Under the pieces are notes generated by a model. That model made no database searches. It had not been told where the DNA came from and saw only the letters and a list, made by a program, of their open reading frames with translations. A stretch of DNA of 64,000 bases from Oceanisphaera sp. IT1-181 (GTDB lineage Bacteria; Pseudomonadota; Gammaproteobacteria; Enterobacterales; Aeromonadaceae): the NCBI RefSeq assembly GCF_033807535.1, contig NZ_CP136856.1, positions 2,971,001 to 3,035,000 on the forward strand. The letters run 5' to 3'. The stretch's first letter is position 1. Each line of letters begins with the position of its first letter. Of the stretch, positions 1 to 7,219 are shown in pieces. The position numbers and the translations under genes are program-made.

Positions 1-23
1 CACCATATAAGTAAGACCAATTT

Positions 24-48
24 AACCAGCCTATGTGCTGGTTTTTTT
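24..48 (+). terminator. Intrinsic terminator at left edge
   Basis: A 7-bp stem (AACCAGC 24-30 with GCTGGTT 37-43) and a 6-nt loop are followed by a T run. It probably ends a plus-strand gene lying outside the window on the left. Confidence 0.75.
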
Positions 49-357
49 GTGTCTAAATATCACTCCTGTCTATATCCTGTCCGCTTGGCTTTATCTTTAC
101 CTTCATCTGCCCTACCCATCAAAAATAAAATCAAATAACAAACTCAACACTCATTTATTCCATAAATACCCGCCTTAAAAAACCTGGGTCTCATGTTAAT
201 CCGCCAATTCACTTGGGCACTATCTGAGTCTTAGTGTTTCAGGTGTGAAAGCGAGGCGACAGAATGCGGCTGACTGCATAGCGCCCAGCTAGAGAGCTCG
301 ATGAGCGAATGCTATGGTGGCTGGCTATAAACAGGGTTCGATCGCTCGGAGGCGTAT
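49..357 (+). other. Gene-free leader upstream of the secreted-peptide operon
   Basis: No ORF is convincing here. The last ~110 bases contain several short self-complementary pieces, including GAGCGA (303-308) with TCGCTC (342-347), the latter directly beside the GGAGG ribosome site (348-352) of the next gene. This could be a structured 5' leader that controls translation. I could not match it to a known riboswitch class. Confidence 0.35.
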
Positions 358-711
358 ATGTCGCATCACGATAACGAATTAGAAAAGAAAGCAGTACCAG
401 CGGCACAAGTAAGCGCTGGCGAAGAAGAAAGTAATAATTATCGACAGTCTCGCCGTCGACTGCTGACCATGATAGGTGTCGGGCTGGCCGGGGCTTATGT
501 GGCGCCTACGCTGTTTAGCTTAGGTCAGGCTCAAGCCGGACATTGGCGCAATAGTTATTCTCGCCCCAGCTACTCCAGGCCCAGTTATTCTCGCCCTAGC
601 TATTCAGGGCCCAGCGGCTATGAATATCGCCGCCGCGATCGGGTGCGTGAATACTCAGACGATCCGATCCGCATTTTAGAAGATGCCATCTTTGGTACTC
701 AAAACCGTTAA
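358..711 (+). CDS. Small Tat-type exported peptide with SYSRP repeats (unknown function)
   Basis: A 117-residue protein I do not recognise. Residues 1-30 are polar and acidic; residues 31-60 look like a twin-arginine signal (SRRRLLT, then a hydrophobic stretch ending in AQA, likely cleavage after 60). The mature part starts with four 5-residue repeats (SYSRP three times, SYSGP once; residues 66-85), then an Arg-rich patch (EYRRRDRVREY) and an acidic tail. The start is set by a strong GGAGG 6 nt before ATG. The stop codon overlaps the ATG of the next gene (TAATG), so the two are translationally coupled. The neighbour is an HprK-like kinase/PqqD fusion, a type of protein that acts on peptides; the inference is that this is its substrate. 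It might instead be an ordinary exported surface peptide. Confidence 0.8.
   Translation: MSHHDNELEKKAVPAAQVSAGEEESNNYRQSRRRLLTMIGVGLAGAYVAPTLFSLGQAQAGHWRNSYSRPSYSRPSYSRPSYSGPSGYEYRRRDRVREYSDDPIRILEDAIFGTQNR
553..612 (+). repeat. Four 15-bp in-frame tandem repeats
   Basis: Four 15-bp units encode SYSRP, SYSRP, SYSRP and SYSGP. Units 1 and 3, and units 2 and 4, are more alike than neighbours, which suggests growth by duplication of a 30-bp pair. Confidence 0.85.
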
Positions 712-1931
712 TGAGCGCGCGAATATACCCTTCATCGGTGGATATCAGCTTGCCGCACCTGGGCCGCTGCTTACGCATTGACCAAGCACCCGAGGTAGTT
801 TCGGCACTCACTCAAGCCATGCCAGGCTGGCCAATCACAGTGCTACCAGCACAAGGCCCCGTCCCTGAACGGTATGTTTATCAAGATGCCGAGTGCTTAT
901 GGCAAGGTTCCGTGCATGAACCCAATGAATTCCACTTACCCTCCCCCGCTTCAGCGGCTTGCAGCTTAGTAGGTGAGTTAGTCAGCCAGCGCATGTTAAA
1001 TGAGCCAGATCTCTTAGGTTTGCATTGTGCCAGTATCGAAATTAATGGCCGTTTAGTGCTGTTTCCTGAAAGCAGTAAGGCGGGTAAAAGCACCTTATCA
1101 GTGGCCTTTGCCGCGGCGGGTTATCGCGTATTTGGCGACGATGTACTGGGATTAACGCCACAAGGTGCAGGGGTTGCCATGGGGGTCGCGCCTAGATTAC
1201 GTCTACCTTTACCGAACAGTTTTTCCGCGGAGTTTGTCGCTTACAGTGAGCGCCATGCAGGCCCCGAAGATGAGCGTTATCGCTTTGTGATCCCAGATGA
1301 AAATGGCTTAGCTAAGGTTGATGAGACCAGTCCTGTGGGCGCCATAGTACTACTGGAGCGAGACTCGCATATTCTGGAGCCAGAGGTGGTCACACTGCCG
1401 CCCGCAGAAGGATTGTTACAGCTGCTATGCCAAAACTTTGTCCGCGATACATCAAGCGCCACACTGCTGGCGCGCCTGTTACCTCTGATGCAAGCCGTGC
1501 CTTGCCTGCTACTGCGTTACTCTGAGCCATTAGCAGGTGCTCGCCACTTAGCTAAGGTAATTAAAAACCCACAGTTATACGCTGCTAATCAGGCCAGCCT
1601 GCTTAATGTGCCACCGCACGAATTACAGCTGTGCGGCCCAATCCCTGCACAAACTACTCTTGAGCGCATATGGTCTGCGCAAACTACTATCACTACCTAT
1701 CCGCTTGGTGATGAGCTGTTTTTAATTCACACCGCAAGCGGTGCTATCCATCGCTTAAACTCTAGCGGCAAGATTGCTTGGCAGCTACTGCAACAGCAAC
1801 CCTTATCAGGTCATGAGATAAGCGATTTAATGGCCAGTTACTTTAAGGCTCCGTTGGCGGCGGTAACGGCGGATGTAGCCACACTGTTGGCAGCATTAGC
1901 GCAAGCCGAGTTAGTGGCAGCCCAGCCATAG
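711..1931 (+). CDS. HprK-like kinase fused to a PqqD-type peptide-binding domain
   Basis: 406 residues. The central part resembles the HPr serine kinase fold: LHCAS at 104-108, a P-loop PESSKAGKST at 119-128 (first Gly of the Walker motif replaced), and GDD at 142-144. The C-terminal ~80 residues (from about 325: LGDELFLIHTASGAIHRLNSSGKIAW) match the PqqD/coenzyme PQQ-synthesis-D family, a peptide chaperone fold used in RiPP maturation. In described HPr-rel-A systems the kinase and PqqD-like protein are separate genes; here they are one chain. The start codon overlaps the stop of the secreted peptide gene. Likely role (inference): ATP-dependent modification of that peptide before Tat export. 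The substrate and product are unknown. Confidence 0.75.
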   Translation: MSARIYPSSVDISLPHLGRCLRIDQAPEVVSALTQAMPGWPITVLPAQGPVPERYVYQDAECLWQGSVHEPNEFHLPSPASAACSLVGELVSQRMLNEPDLLGLHCASIEINGRLVLFPESSKAGKSTLSVAFAAAGYRVFGDDVLGLTPQGAGVAMGVAPRLRLPLPNSFSAEFVAYSERHAGPEDERYRFVIPDENGLAKVDETSPVGAIVLLERDSHILEPEVVTLPPAEGLLQLLCQNFVRDTSSATLLARLLPLMQAVPCLLLRYSEPLAGARHLAKVIKNPQLYAANQASLLNVPPHELQLCGPIPAQTTLERIWSAQTTITTYPLGDELFLIHTASGAIHRLNSSGKIAWQLLQQQPLSGHEISDLMASYFKAPLAAVTADVATLLAALAQAELVAAQP

Positions 1932-1988
1932 CGGTTATGGCTGGTTGATGCGACTTTTTGTCTATTAATTAAATGGTAAAAAACTTCC

Positions 1989-2012
1989 AAGGAGGGCCTC
2001 GCCTCCCCTTTT
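1989..2012 (+). terminator. Weak terminator-like hairpin after the kinase gene
   Basis: GGAGG (1991-1995) can pair with CCTCC (2002-2006) and a short T run follows. If functional it separates the barrel gene at 2185 from the two genes before it. The stem is short and imperfect. Confidence 0.35.
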
Positions 2013-2184
2013 ACTACTTTATGCCTCAAACGTCTTTTCTATATAGGCTTCATTTAAGCTCTACTGCAGTCTAGCGCTGCTACAGTAAAAGCCTAATACC
2101 AAGCTGGTCACGTTTAGAGTTAAAGATATTGGTATTTTTAGTTAAAAATCCATAGTCTTACACAAAAGGCCAAGGGATATAGCC

Positions 2185-3168
2185 ATGAAAAAACTCTATC
2201 TAGCAGCCTTACTCGCCATGGTACCTCAAGTGATGGCTGCAGAAGTGGAAGTAGAAGACGACACGGATTTACCAGAGTGGGCGATTGAAAAAATTGCCCC
2301 TATGCATGACAGCCTGTCTGATTGGATTACCCATAACTCACGTAATATTGATGGCTTCTTTGGCAGCGAAGATAACATGCGTGTCGAAAACGACTCATAT
2401 TTGCGCTTAAGCCAAGAGCTGGACTGGAGTGAAACTGGTGGCTTTGAGGCCGAAACCGGCGTGCGTTTTCGGCTGGACCTTCCCACATCTAAAAAACGGT
2501 TACGTTTTATTATTGAAAGTGATCCAGAAGAATCTGAAGGCACATTGGCCGAACAGGCTTCTAACCGTCTATCTAATGATCAACGCGGTTTAGGCAGTAC
2601 TATTCTTGGTCTCAGTAGGTTAAGTAAGAAAGATAAAACTGAAGCTTGGAATCTGCGTGCCGGTGCCGGTGTTAAGGTACGCTGGCCACCCGATCCTTAT
2701 GTACGTTTTACCGGCGAGCGGCTCTGGGATCTCAATTCGCCTTGGCAGCTGGAATCCTATAATAGGGCCTCTTGGTTTAATGAAGAGGGATACTCTATAC
2801 GCAGCAAGTGGGATATAGGCCGCCCCTTAGATGAAAATCATCATCTGCGTTTTATCACTAACTTTCAGTGGCAAGAAGAAGAAGCAGACACCTTGGAATA
2901 CTCCGAAGGGGTAGAAATTAATCAACTGTTAGGCCCACGAAGCGTGATGCGCTATGCGGCTGTTGCGGTGGGCCGCAGTGCCTCGGATCCTCGGCTACAT
3001 GACTATTATTTTTATACCCAATACCGACGCAACCTGCACAGAAACATCTTATTTATCGACCTTATTCCAGAGCTACACTTCCCCCACGCTCAAGACCATG
3101 ATCCTGAGTTCAGTGTTACCTTAAGATTTGAAATGATGTTTAAGGGTGATCTCGAGTTTCGTCGTTAA
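2185..3168 (+). CDS. Putative outer-membrane beta-barrel protein, unknown function
   Basis: 327 residues with a clear Sec signal peptide (MKKLYLAALLAMVPQVMA, residues 1-18). The mature part starts acidic (EVEVEDDTDLPEW) and then shows alternating polar/aromatic strands typical of an outer-membrane barrel (for example FEAETGVRFRLDL, WNLRAGAGVKVRW, YSIRSKWDIG, LRFITNFQW, FSVTLRFEMMF). No named family is recognised. An AAGGGA ribosome site precedes the ATG. It lies 253 bp behind the kinase/PqqD gene on the same strand, so a link with the exported peptide is possible, though a weak hairpin lies between them. Confidence 0.75.
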   Translation: MKKLYLAALLAMVPQVMAAEVEVEDDTDLPEWAIEKIAPMHDSLSDWITHNSRNIDGFFGSEDNMRVENDSYLRLSQELDWSETGGFEAETGVRFRLDLPTSKKRLRFIIESDPEESEGTLAEQASNRLSNDQRGLGSTILGLSRLSKKDKTEAWNLRAGAGVKVRWPPDPYVRFTGERLWDLNSPWQLESYNRASWFNEEGYSIRSKWDIGRPLDENHHLRFITNFQWQEEEADTLEYSEGVEINQLLGPRSVMRYAAVAVGRSASDPRLHDYYFYTQYRRNLHRNILFIDLIPELHFPHAQDHDPEFSVTLRFEMMFKGDLEFRR

Positions 3169-3212
3169 GCGAACATCACCCATCTACAGAGCCCCACTAC
3201 AAAACCCCGAAT

Positions 3213-3522
3213 TTACACAGGCCGGTATAATCGCACATCGGCCTCTGCCACTAGGCTCGGGGCCACCTGCTCAAAATAATCTTTGATGTAAGGTTGGGCG
3301 CAGTGAGCATCAAACACCTCACGGCTGGCCCAGCGCTCCACAAATACACAATCCCAAGGCTCACCGTTCGCGCCTTCATAAGGCACTTCTTCGGTTAATT
3401 GATATAAGATGCAGCCTTCTTCTCGGTGAGTATCGGCAACCAAGGCCTTAAGCGCAGCTTGTAACTCTAACGCCTTAACCTGGGCGCGCCTTAAAACGAG
3501 CAACACAATATAATTCAGACAT
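3213..3522 (-). pseudogene. ABM-domain (YgiN-like) monooxygenase gene with an apparent frameshift near its start
   Basis: The reading frame from a GTG at 3506 encodes 97 residues with an antibiotic-biosynthesis-monooxygenase fold (LEGCILYQL-like EEGCILYQLTEE, DCVFVERWASREVFDAH, YPIKDYF-like PYIKDYF). Its first eight residues do not fit the family. An ATG at 3522 in another frame gives MSELYCVARFKARPG, the usual first strand, and then stops at TAA (3475-3477). Removing one T from the TT at 3477-3478 joins the two into a normal protein. GTG 3506 has no ribosome site. Either the gene is inactive, or there is a base error in the sequence. Family members are small cofactor-free oxygenases acting on quinones or similar substrates. 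Confidence 0.65.
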
Positions 3523-3822
3523 TAACCGTCTCACTTATCACAATGGTTTAGGGATTAGACCGCATGCTAATACAGAGGGTTACTGCTGAATAGGGCAAAC
3601 TAGTGCGCTTGCGCTCGTTTCTACCAGTTCTACTCACCCCACAGTAAAATACCTGTTGACCAGCATCTCGTTACCAGTTAGAGTAAATGCAGCTCGAAAA
3701 GTATGGTTGTATTTATGTTAATGTTACGAAGTTCTAGTAGTACCTCGTCCTGTATTTCATAAGTTAAATCTGTATTTTTTCAAGCATTCGTATTTTGGTA
3801 GATTTGATTACAGGATTTAGGT
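3523..3822. other. Gene-free region before cspA-like gene
   Basis: No coding potential seen. The right-hand part (about 3700-3822) is T-rich and probably holds the promoter and the long 5' untranslated leader typical of cold-shock genes; I could not define a cold box. Confidence 0.4.
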
Positions 3823-4032
3823 ATGTCTAATATCGTTAAAGGTAAAGTTAAGTTTTTCAATGAGTCAAAAGGTTTTGGCTTCATCGAGCAAGAGTCAGGC
3901 CCTGATGTATTCGTACACTTCAGCGCTATCCAGAGCCAAGGTTTCAAAACCTTAGCAGAAGGCCAGGCAGTTGAGTTCACAGTAGCTCAAGGCCAGAAAG
4001 GTCCTCAAGCTGAAAACGTTGTAGCTCTGTAA
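3823..4032 (+). CDS. Cold-shock protein, CspA family
   Basis: 69 residues, the standard length of a single cold-shock domain. RNP1 (KGFGFI, residues 16-21) and RNP2 (VFVHF, 29-33) are intact. It binds single-stranded RNA/DNA and melts RNA structure. Ribosome site AGGATTTAGGT lies just before the ATG. It is monocistronic, ended by a strong hairpin. Which of the CspA/C/D/E paralogues it corresponds to cannot be decided from this sequence. Confidence 0.95.
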   Translation: MSNIVKGKVKFFNESKGFGFIEQESGPDVFVHFSAIQSQGFKTLAEGQAVEFTVAQGQKGPQAENVVAL

Positions 4033-4057
4033 GAGTTTACCTCGTAAAAGAATTCAG

Positions 4058-4086
4058 AAGCCGTGCCCTAGGGCGCGGCTTTTTTT
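4058..4086 (+). terminator. Terminator of the cold-shock gene
   Basis: AAGCCGTGCCC (4058-4068) pairs with GGGCGCGGCTT (4071-4081) with one wobble, followed by seven T. Confidence 0.9.
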
Positions 4087-4207
4087 CGTCTAAAATTTAG
4101 CAAAGCAAACGCTGTACGCCTGATGTCATACGCTTTACGTTCCTATCTTGAAGGCTTGTGATTATCTTAAACGTACGGCGTATAACGTACAGCTTTCTAC
4201 CTCCGCT

Positions 4208-5380
4208 TTACCAGCGCCCTACTGCACACCACGACAAGCCCTTAAGCACCAGTGCGCCCAGCAAGATGCATATGCTTAAGCTAAACGCTGTGCTCACACC
4301 CAAATAGACCAGAGCGGCGGTTAATAGCGCGGCACTTAGCATCTGCAAGGCACCAGATAAGGCAGCGGCGGCTCCGGCTAGATCACGGTACGGTTCAAGC
4401 AGCCGGCTCATGGCATTAGGAAATGCCATGCCATTGCCTAGCGCTTGAATAAAAATACCCGCGATCATCCAAGCAGGCTGTAAAGGAGCCAGCAGCAACC
4501 AAACGCCTGCTGCCAATTGCAGATAGGGACTAAAACGCAGCACTTGCTCGGCGGGCACATAATGTTGAATACGATTATTAATCACGCCGCCAAGCAACAG
4601 CCCCAGTGCCGGGATCAGCGCCCAGGTGCCATATTGCGCCGCCGTCATACCGATCTGCTGTTGCATGATATAAGGCATCACTGATATGGAAACCATCATC
4701 AGCGAGAATTGCCCCCACAGCATGCCACCATGGCCTAAGAAATGGCGTAAACCGAGTAAGTGCCGATAGTTAGCGACAATCACTGACAGCTTCATGGGTT
4801 GGCGAGCCCCTTGATGGGTCTCTTCAAAGCTGGCGAATAACAGCAACCATAGGGTCAACAAATAAATCAGCATAGCCACAAACACGCTATACCAGCCAAA
4901 GTGATACCCAATCAAGCCGCCGATGGCGGGTGCCACTATGGGGGTAAATGCCGCCGCCATAGCCACATAAGACAGCGCATTACGCAGCGCAGGCCCGTCA
5001 AAACTATCGCGAAGCATGGCTCGCGACACAACGGCGCCACAGCCCGCTCCTAGCCCTTGTAATAAGCGACCCACCAATAGCCATTCAAAGGAAGCATTAG
5101 GTACTAAGCATAAGCCCACACCTAACATGGCCAAGGCAAGGCCGGCGATCAATACCGGTCTGCGCCCTTTAGCATCACTGAGTGGCCCGTATAATAATTG
5201 CACTGGGCCAAAGGCAAATAAGTAGGCAGAAATCAGCCACTGCACGCGATTAGGATCTTCAGCCAAGCTTTGGCTAATAGCGGGTAATACGGGAAACAGT
5301 AAGCCAACACTTAATTGCCCTATACTGACGATCAAACAGGCAAAAATAAGCCGGCTGTTATTAGAGGTTTTTGCTAACAC
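4208..5380 (-). CDS. MFS multidrug efflux transporter, EmrD/Bcr-like
   Basis: 390 residues with 12 predicted membrane helices. The motif A loop between helices 2 and 3 is present (GPLSDAKGRRPVL, about residues 65-77), as is the DHA1-type helix 4-5 region (RLLQGLGAGCGAVVSRAMLRD). This places it in the drug:H+ antiporter (14-spanner excluded) Bcr/CflA-EmrD group of the inner membrane. It is divergent from the Hfq-like gene across a 116-bp gap. Substrate is not predictable; EmrD is the closest named relative by overall look. Confidence 0.85.
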   Translation of the reverse strand: MLAKTSNNSRLIFACLIVSIGQLSVGLLFPVLPAISQSLAEDPNRVQWLISAYLFAFGPVQLLYGPLSDAKGRRPVLIAGLALAMLGVGLCLVPNASFEWLLVGRLLQGLGAGCGAVVSRAMLRDSFDGPALRNALSYVAMAAAFTPIVAPAIGGLIGYHFGWYSVFVAMLIYLLTLWLLLFASFEETHQGARQPMKLSVIVANYRHLLGLRHFLGHGGMLWGQFSLMMVSISVMPYIMQQQIGMTAAQYGTWALIPALGLLLGGVINNRIQHYVPAEQVLRFSPYLQLAAGVWLLLAPLQPAWMIAGIFIQALGNGMAFPNAMSRLLEPYRDLAGAAAALSGALQMLSAALLTAALVYLGVSTAFSLSICILLGALVLKGLSWCAVGRW

Positions 5381-5496
5381 TAATTTTCCTTTGTTACTCC
5401 GCTCTTGAAGCTTGGATTAAAGTAAGCTTTACTTTGACAAGTCGTGTGCTCATTGAGCACAATCAAGCTTGAATAATAACAAACAGGACTGCCTAT

Positions 5497-5877
5497 ATGA
5501 CTGCCCAAACAGCTAATCCCCAATCGCTTCAACAAGCGTTCTCCTTGGGTAACGGACAGGATGCGGCACTGAACTGGCTGCGCAAAAATCAAACACATTG
5601 CGCCATCTTCCTCACTAACGGCATTAAACTGGAAGGGATGATCAGTGCCTTTGACCAATACAGCATTTTGCTCTCTGATCCTAGAGGCCAGCAGCAGCTG
5701 ATCTATAAAGCGAAGATCTCAACCATATCACCCGCGACCCGTCGCCCGCCGCGCACCGGCCCAATTATCAGTAAGCCGCGTCGCCCGCGTTACGAAAGTC
5801 ATCAAACCCCTCGGGAAGATAATTATCAGCGCCATGATGATGAATTTGATCCACCCCATGATGACGAGCAAGGTTAG
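5497..5877 (+). CDS. Divergent Hfq-like Sm-domain protein with long tails
   Basis: 126 residues. Residues ~20-80 align with Hfq: QDAALNWLRKNQ matches helix 1 (QDPFLNALRRER), then FLTNGIKLEGMISAFDQYSILL (Sm1) and LIYKAKISTISP (Sm2). The Hfq YKH signature is changed to YKA, so the His that helps bind the RNA 3' end is missing; Phe11-equivalent is Ala. There is a 3-residue insertion in the loop before Sm2 (SDPRGQQQL). An extra ~18-residue N-terminus precedes the domain; the C-terminal tail is basic/proline-rich, then acidic (HDDEFDPPHDDEQG). Canonical Hfq is normally encoded beside miaA, which is not here, so this is probably a second Hfq. Expected to bind RNA as a hexamer; targets unknown. Ribosome site ACAGGA. 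Confidence 0.8.
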   Translation: MTAQTANPQSLQQAFSLGNGQDAALNWLRKNQTHCAIFLTNGIKLEGMISAFDQYSILLSDPRGQQQLIYKAKISTISPATRRPPRTGPIISKPRRPRYESHQTPREDNYQRHDDEFDPPHDDEQG

Positions 5878-5908
5878 AGAAACCGCCACAATCAAGATTT
5901 AGCGTAAT

Positions 5909-5937
5909 AAAAAAGGTCAGCAGCTGCTGACCTTTTT
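5909..5937. terminator. Bidirectional terminator between the Hfq-like gene and dapA
   Basis: A perfect palindrome AAAAGGTCAGCAG/CTGCTGACCTTTT with an A run on the left and a T run on the right can end transcription of both converging genes. Confidence 0.85.
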
Positions 5938-5956
5938 TATGCGCTTACCAAAGACG

Positions 5957-6040
5957 TAAAGGGTGAAAGGTGAAGAGTGCAGTGGCCGACATAACATAAG
6001 CTAGCACCTTCACTCTTTTACCCTTCACCCTTTCACTTAA
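5957..6040. repeat. Inverted pair of heptamer-type intergenic repeats
   Basis: Left arm GTAAAGGGTGAAAGGTGAAGAGTG-like sequence (about 5957-5979) is mirrored by CTTCACTCTTTTACCCTTCACC-like sequence (about 6009-6034). It belongs to the 7-bp family GTRARRN / GYYTYAC found at several gene ends in this window. Confidence 0.7.
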
Positions 6041-6053
6041 CCACTTGCCTAAA

Positions 6054-6926
6054 TTAAATTAAGCCAAGCTCAGTCATCACGCGACGAATTGCAGTCTTGG
6101 TCGACTCTTGTAGCGGCACCACAGGAATGCGGCAGTGCTCGCTGGCCAAGCCTAACAAAGAAAGCGCATATTTAGGGCCAGCCGGATTAGGCTCTAAGAA
6201 CAATACCTGATGCAGCGGCAGTAACTTATCTTGCAGCACGCGGGCTTCCGCCCACTTGCCGGCTAAGGTCAACTCTTGCAGTTCGGCACACAAACGCGGT
6301 GCTATGTTAGCCGTCACCGAGATACACCCTTCGCCACCACCCACGTTGTAAGCCACGGCCGTGCCATCTTCGCCAGATAACCAAGCAAACGGCTTCTTGA
6401 TCAATGAGCGTTCCACCCAAGGGCGTAATAAATCACCGGTGGCGTCCTTTACGCCCACAATGCGCGGTAATTCAGCCATGCGCGCGAGGGTTTCCGGCTT
6501 AATATCTACCACGGCGCGCGGTGGGATATTATAAACAATGATCGGCAGTTCGGTGGCATCATGCAACATCTTAAAATGTGCATATAAACCATCTTGATTA
6601 GGTCGATTGTAATAACCCGCCACGTGCAAGGTCGCATCTGCACCCACACGCTGGGCACAGTTGCTGTACTCAATGGCTTCTAGTGGGTTGTTAGAACCGG
6701 CACCGGCAATCACAGGCACACGACCTGCTGCCTGCTCAGCCACGATTTCAATGACCCGACAATGCTCATCATGGGTCAAGGTGGGGCTCTCACCGGTAGT
6801 ACCTACTGGCACCAGGCCATGAGTCCCCTCTGCAATGTGCCAATCAACCAGGCGACGCAATGCCGGCTCGTCAATGCGGGTGCCGTCAAAAGGGGTTAAT
6901 AGGGCAACTAAAGAACCGCGAAACAT
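6054..6926 (-). CDS. dapA: 4-hydroxy-tetrahydrodipicolinate synthase
   Basis: 290 residues, full length. Condenses pyruvate with aspartate semialdehyde, the first committed step to diaminopimelate and lysine (cytosol). TTGES (43-47) binds pyruvate, Tyr132 in VYNIPPRAVVD is the proton relay and Lys160 in GVKDATGD forms the Schiff base. Ribosome site AGGAGAAGGAG is just before the ATG. It is monocistronic here (no bamC behind it). Upstream on the same strand lie a promoter, a short lysine-rich ORF and a terminator, which suggests transcription attenuation by lysine supply. Confidence 0.97.
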   Translation of the reverse strand: MFRGSLVALLTPFDGTRIDEPALRRLVDWHIAEGTHGLVPVGTTGESPTLTHDEHCRVIEIVAEQAAGRVPVIAGAGSNNPLEAIEYSNCAQRVGADATLHVAGYYNRPNQDGLYAHFKMLHDATELPIIVYNIPPRAVVDIKPETLARMAELPRIVGVKDATGDLLRPWVERSLIKKPFAWLSGEDGTAVAYNVGGGEGCISVTANIAPRLCAELQELTLAGKWAEARVLQDKLLPLHQVLFLEPNPAGPKYALSLLGLASEHCRIPVVPLQESTKTAIRRVMTELGLI

Positions 6927-6963
6927 GGAAACTCCTTCTCCTGGTTAGAGGATGGTAGATTTT

Positions 6964-7002
6964 AAATAAAAAACCCCGGCTGCTGTTGCATCACCAGGGT
7001 TT
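6964..7002 (-). terminator. Terminator (candidate attenuator) between leader peptide and dapA
   Basis: On the minus strand AAACCCTGG pairs with CCGGGGTTT (plus coordinates 6994-7002 and 6971-6979; one G-T pair), followed by TTTTTTATTT. It sits 38 nt upstream of the dapA start codon and downstream of the dapA promoter, so it must be read through for dapA expression. Confidence 0.8.
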
Positions 7003-7037
7003 GAAAACATCTTGTCTTAAAGAAGATCAGGCATCGG

Positions 7038-7106
7038 TTACGCAACTGTGGCTAGCGCTTTTCGTTTCAGCGGTTTACCCTGTTTACGTTTAACTATAGA
7101 AAGCAT
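7038..7106 (-). CDS. Putative lysine-rich leader peptide of dapA
   Basis: A 22-codon ORF (ATG at 7106, TAA at 7038-7040) encoding a peptide that begins MLSIVKRKQGKPLKRK and ends ALATVA. It has five Lys and two Arg codons between positions 6 and 16. A modest ribosome site (CAGGTG) lies 7-8 nt before the ATG. The order promoter - short ORF rich in the end-product amino acid - terminator - biosynthetic gene is that of the his/thr/trp attenuators. The CAGGGT of codons 9-10 can pair with ACCCTG in the terminator's 5' arm, a possible alternative fold. Function is inferred only from layout. Confidence 0.5.
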   Translation of the reverse strand: MLSIVKRKQGKPLKRKALATVA

Positions 7107-7136
7107 GTGCCACACCTGAAAAAGACCTTGAACAGC

Positions 7137-7165
7137 ATCTTTTGCTAATGACTGACAAATGTCAA
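7137..7165 (-). promoter_or_regulatory. Putative dapA leader promoter
   Basis: Minus-strand TTGACA (7160-7165), 17-bp spacer, AAAGAT (7137-7142). The -35 is perfect, the -10 is weak. It lies ~30 nt before the leader peptide start. Confidence 0.5.
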
Positions 7166-7219
7166 GAGCACCGTAGGTATGTATAATGCCTGATCAAATA
7201 ATTTACTGTGGAGCCCAAG

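Noticed and set aside
6927..7165. Lysine riboswitch in front of dapA
   Set aside because: The leader is only ~200 nt, is largely taken up by the short ORF and terminator, and I see none of the conserved five-way-junction segments; a formal Rfam search would settle it.
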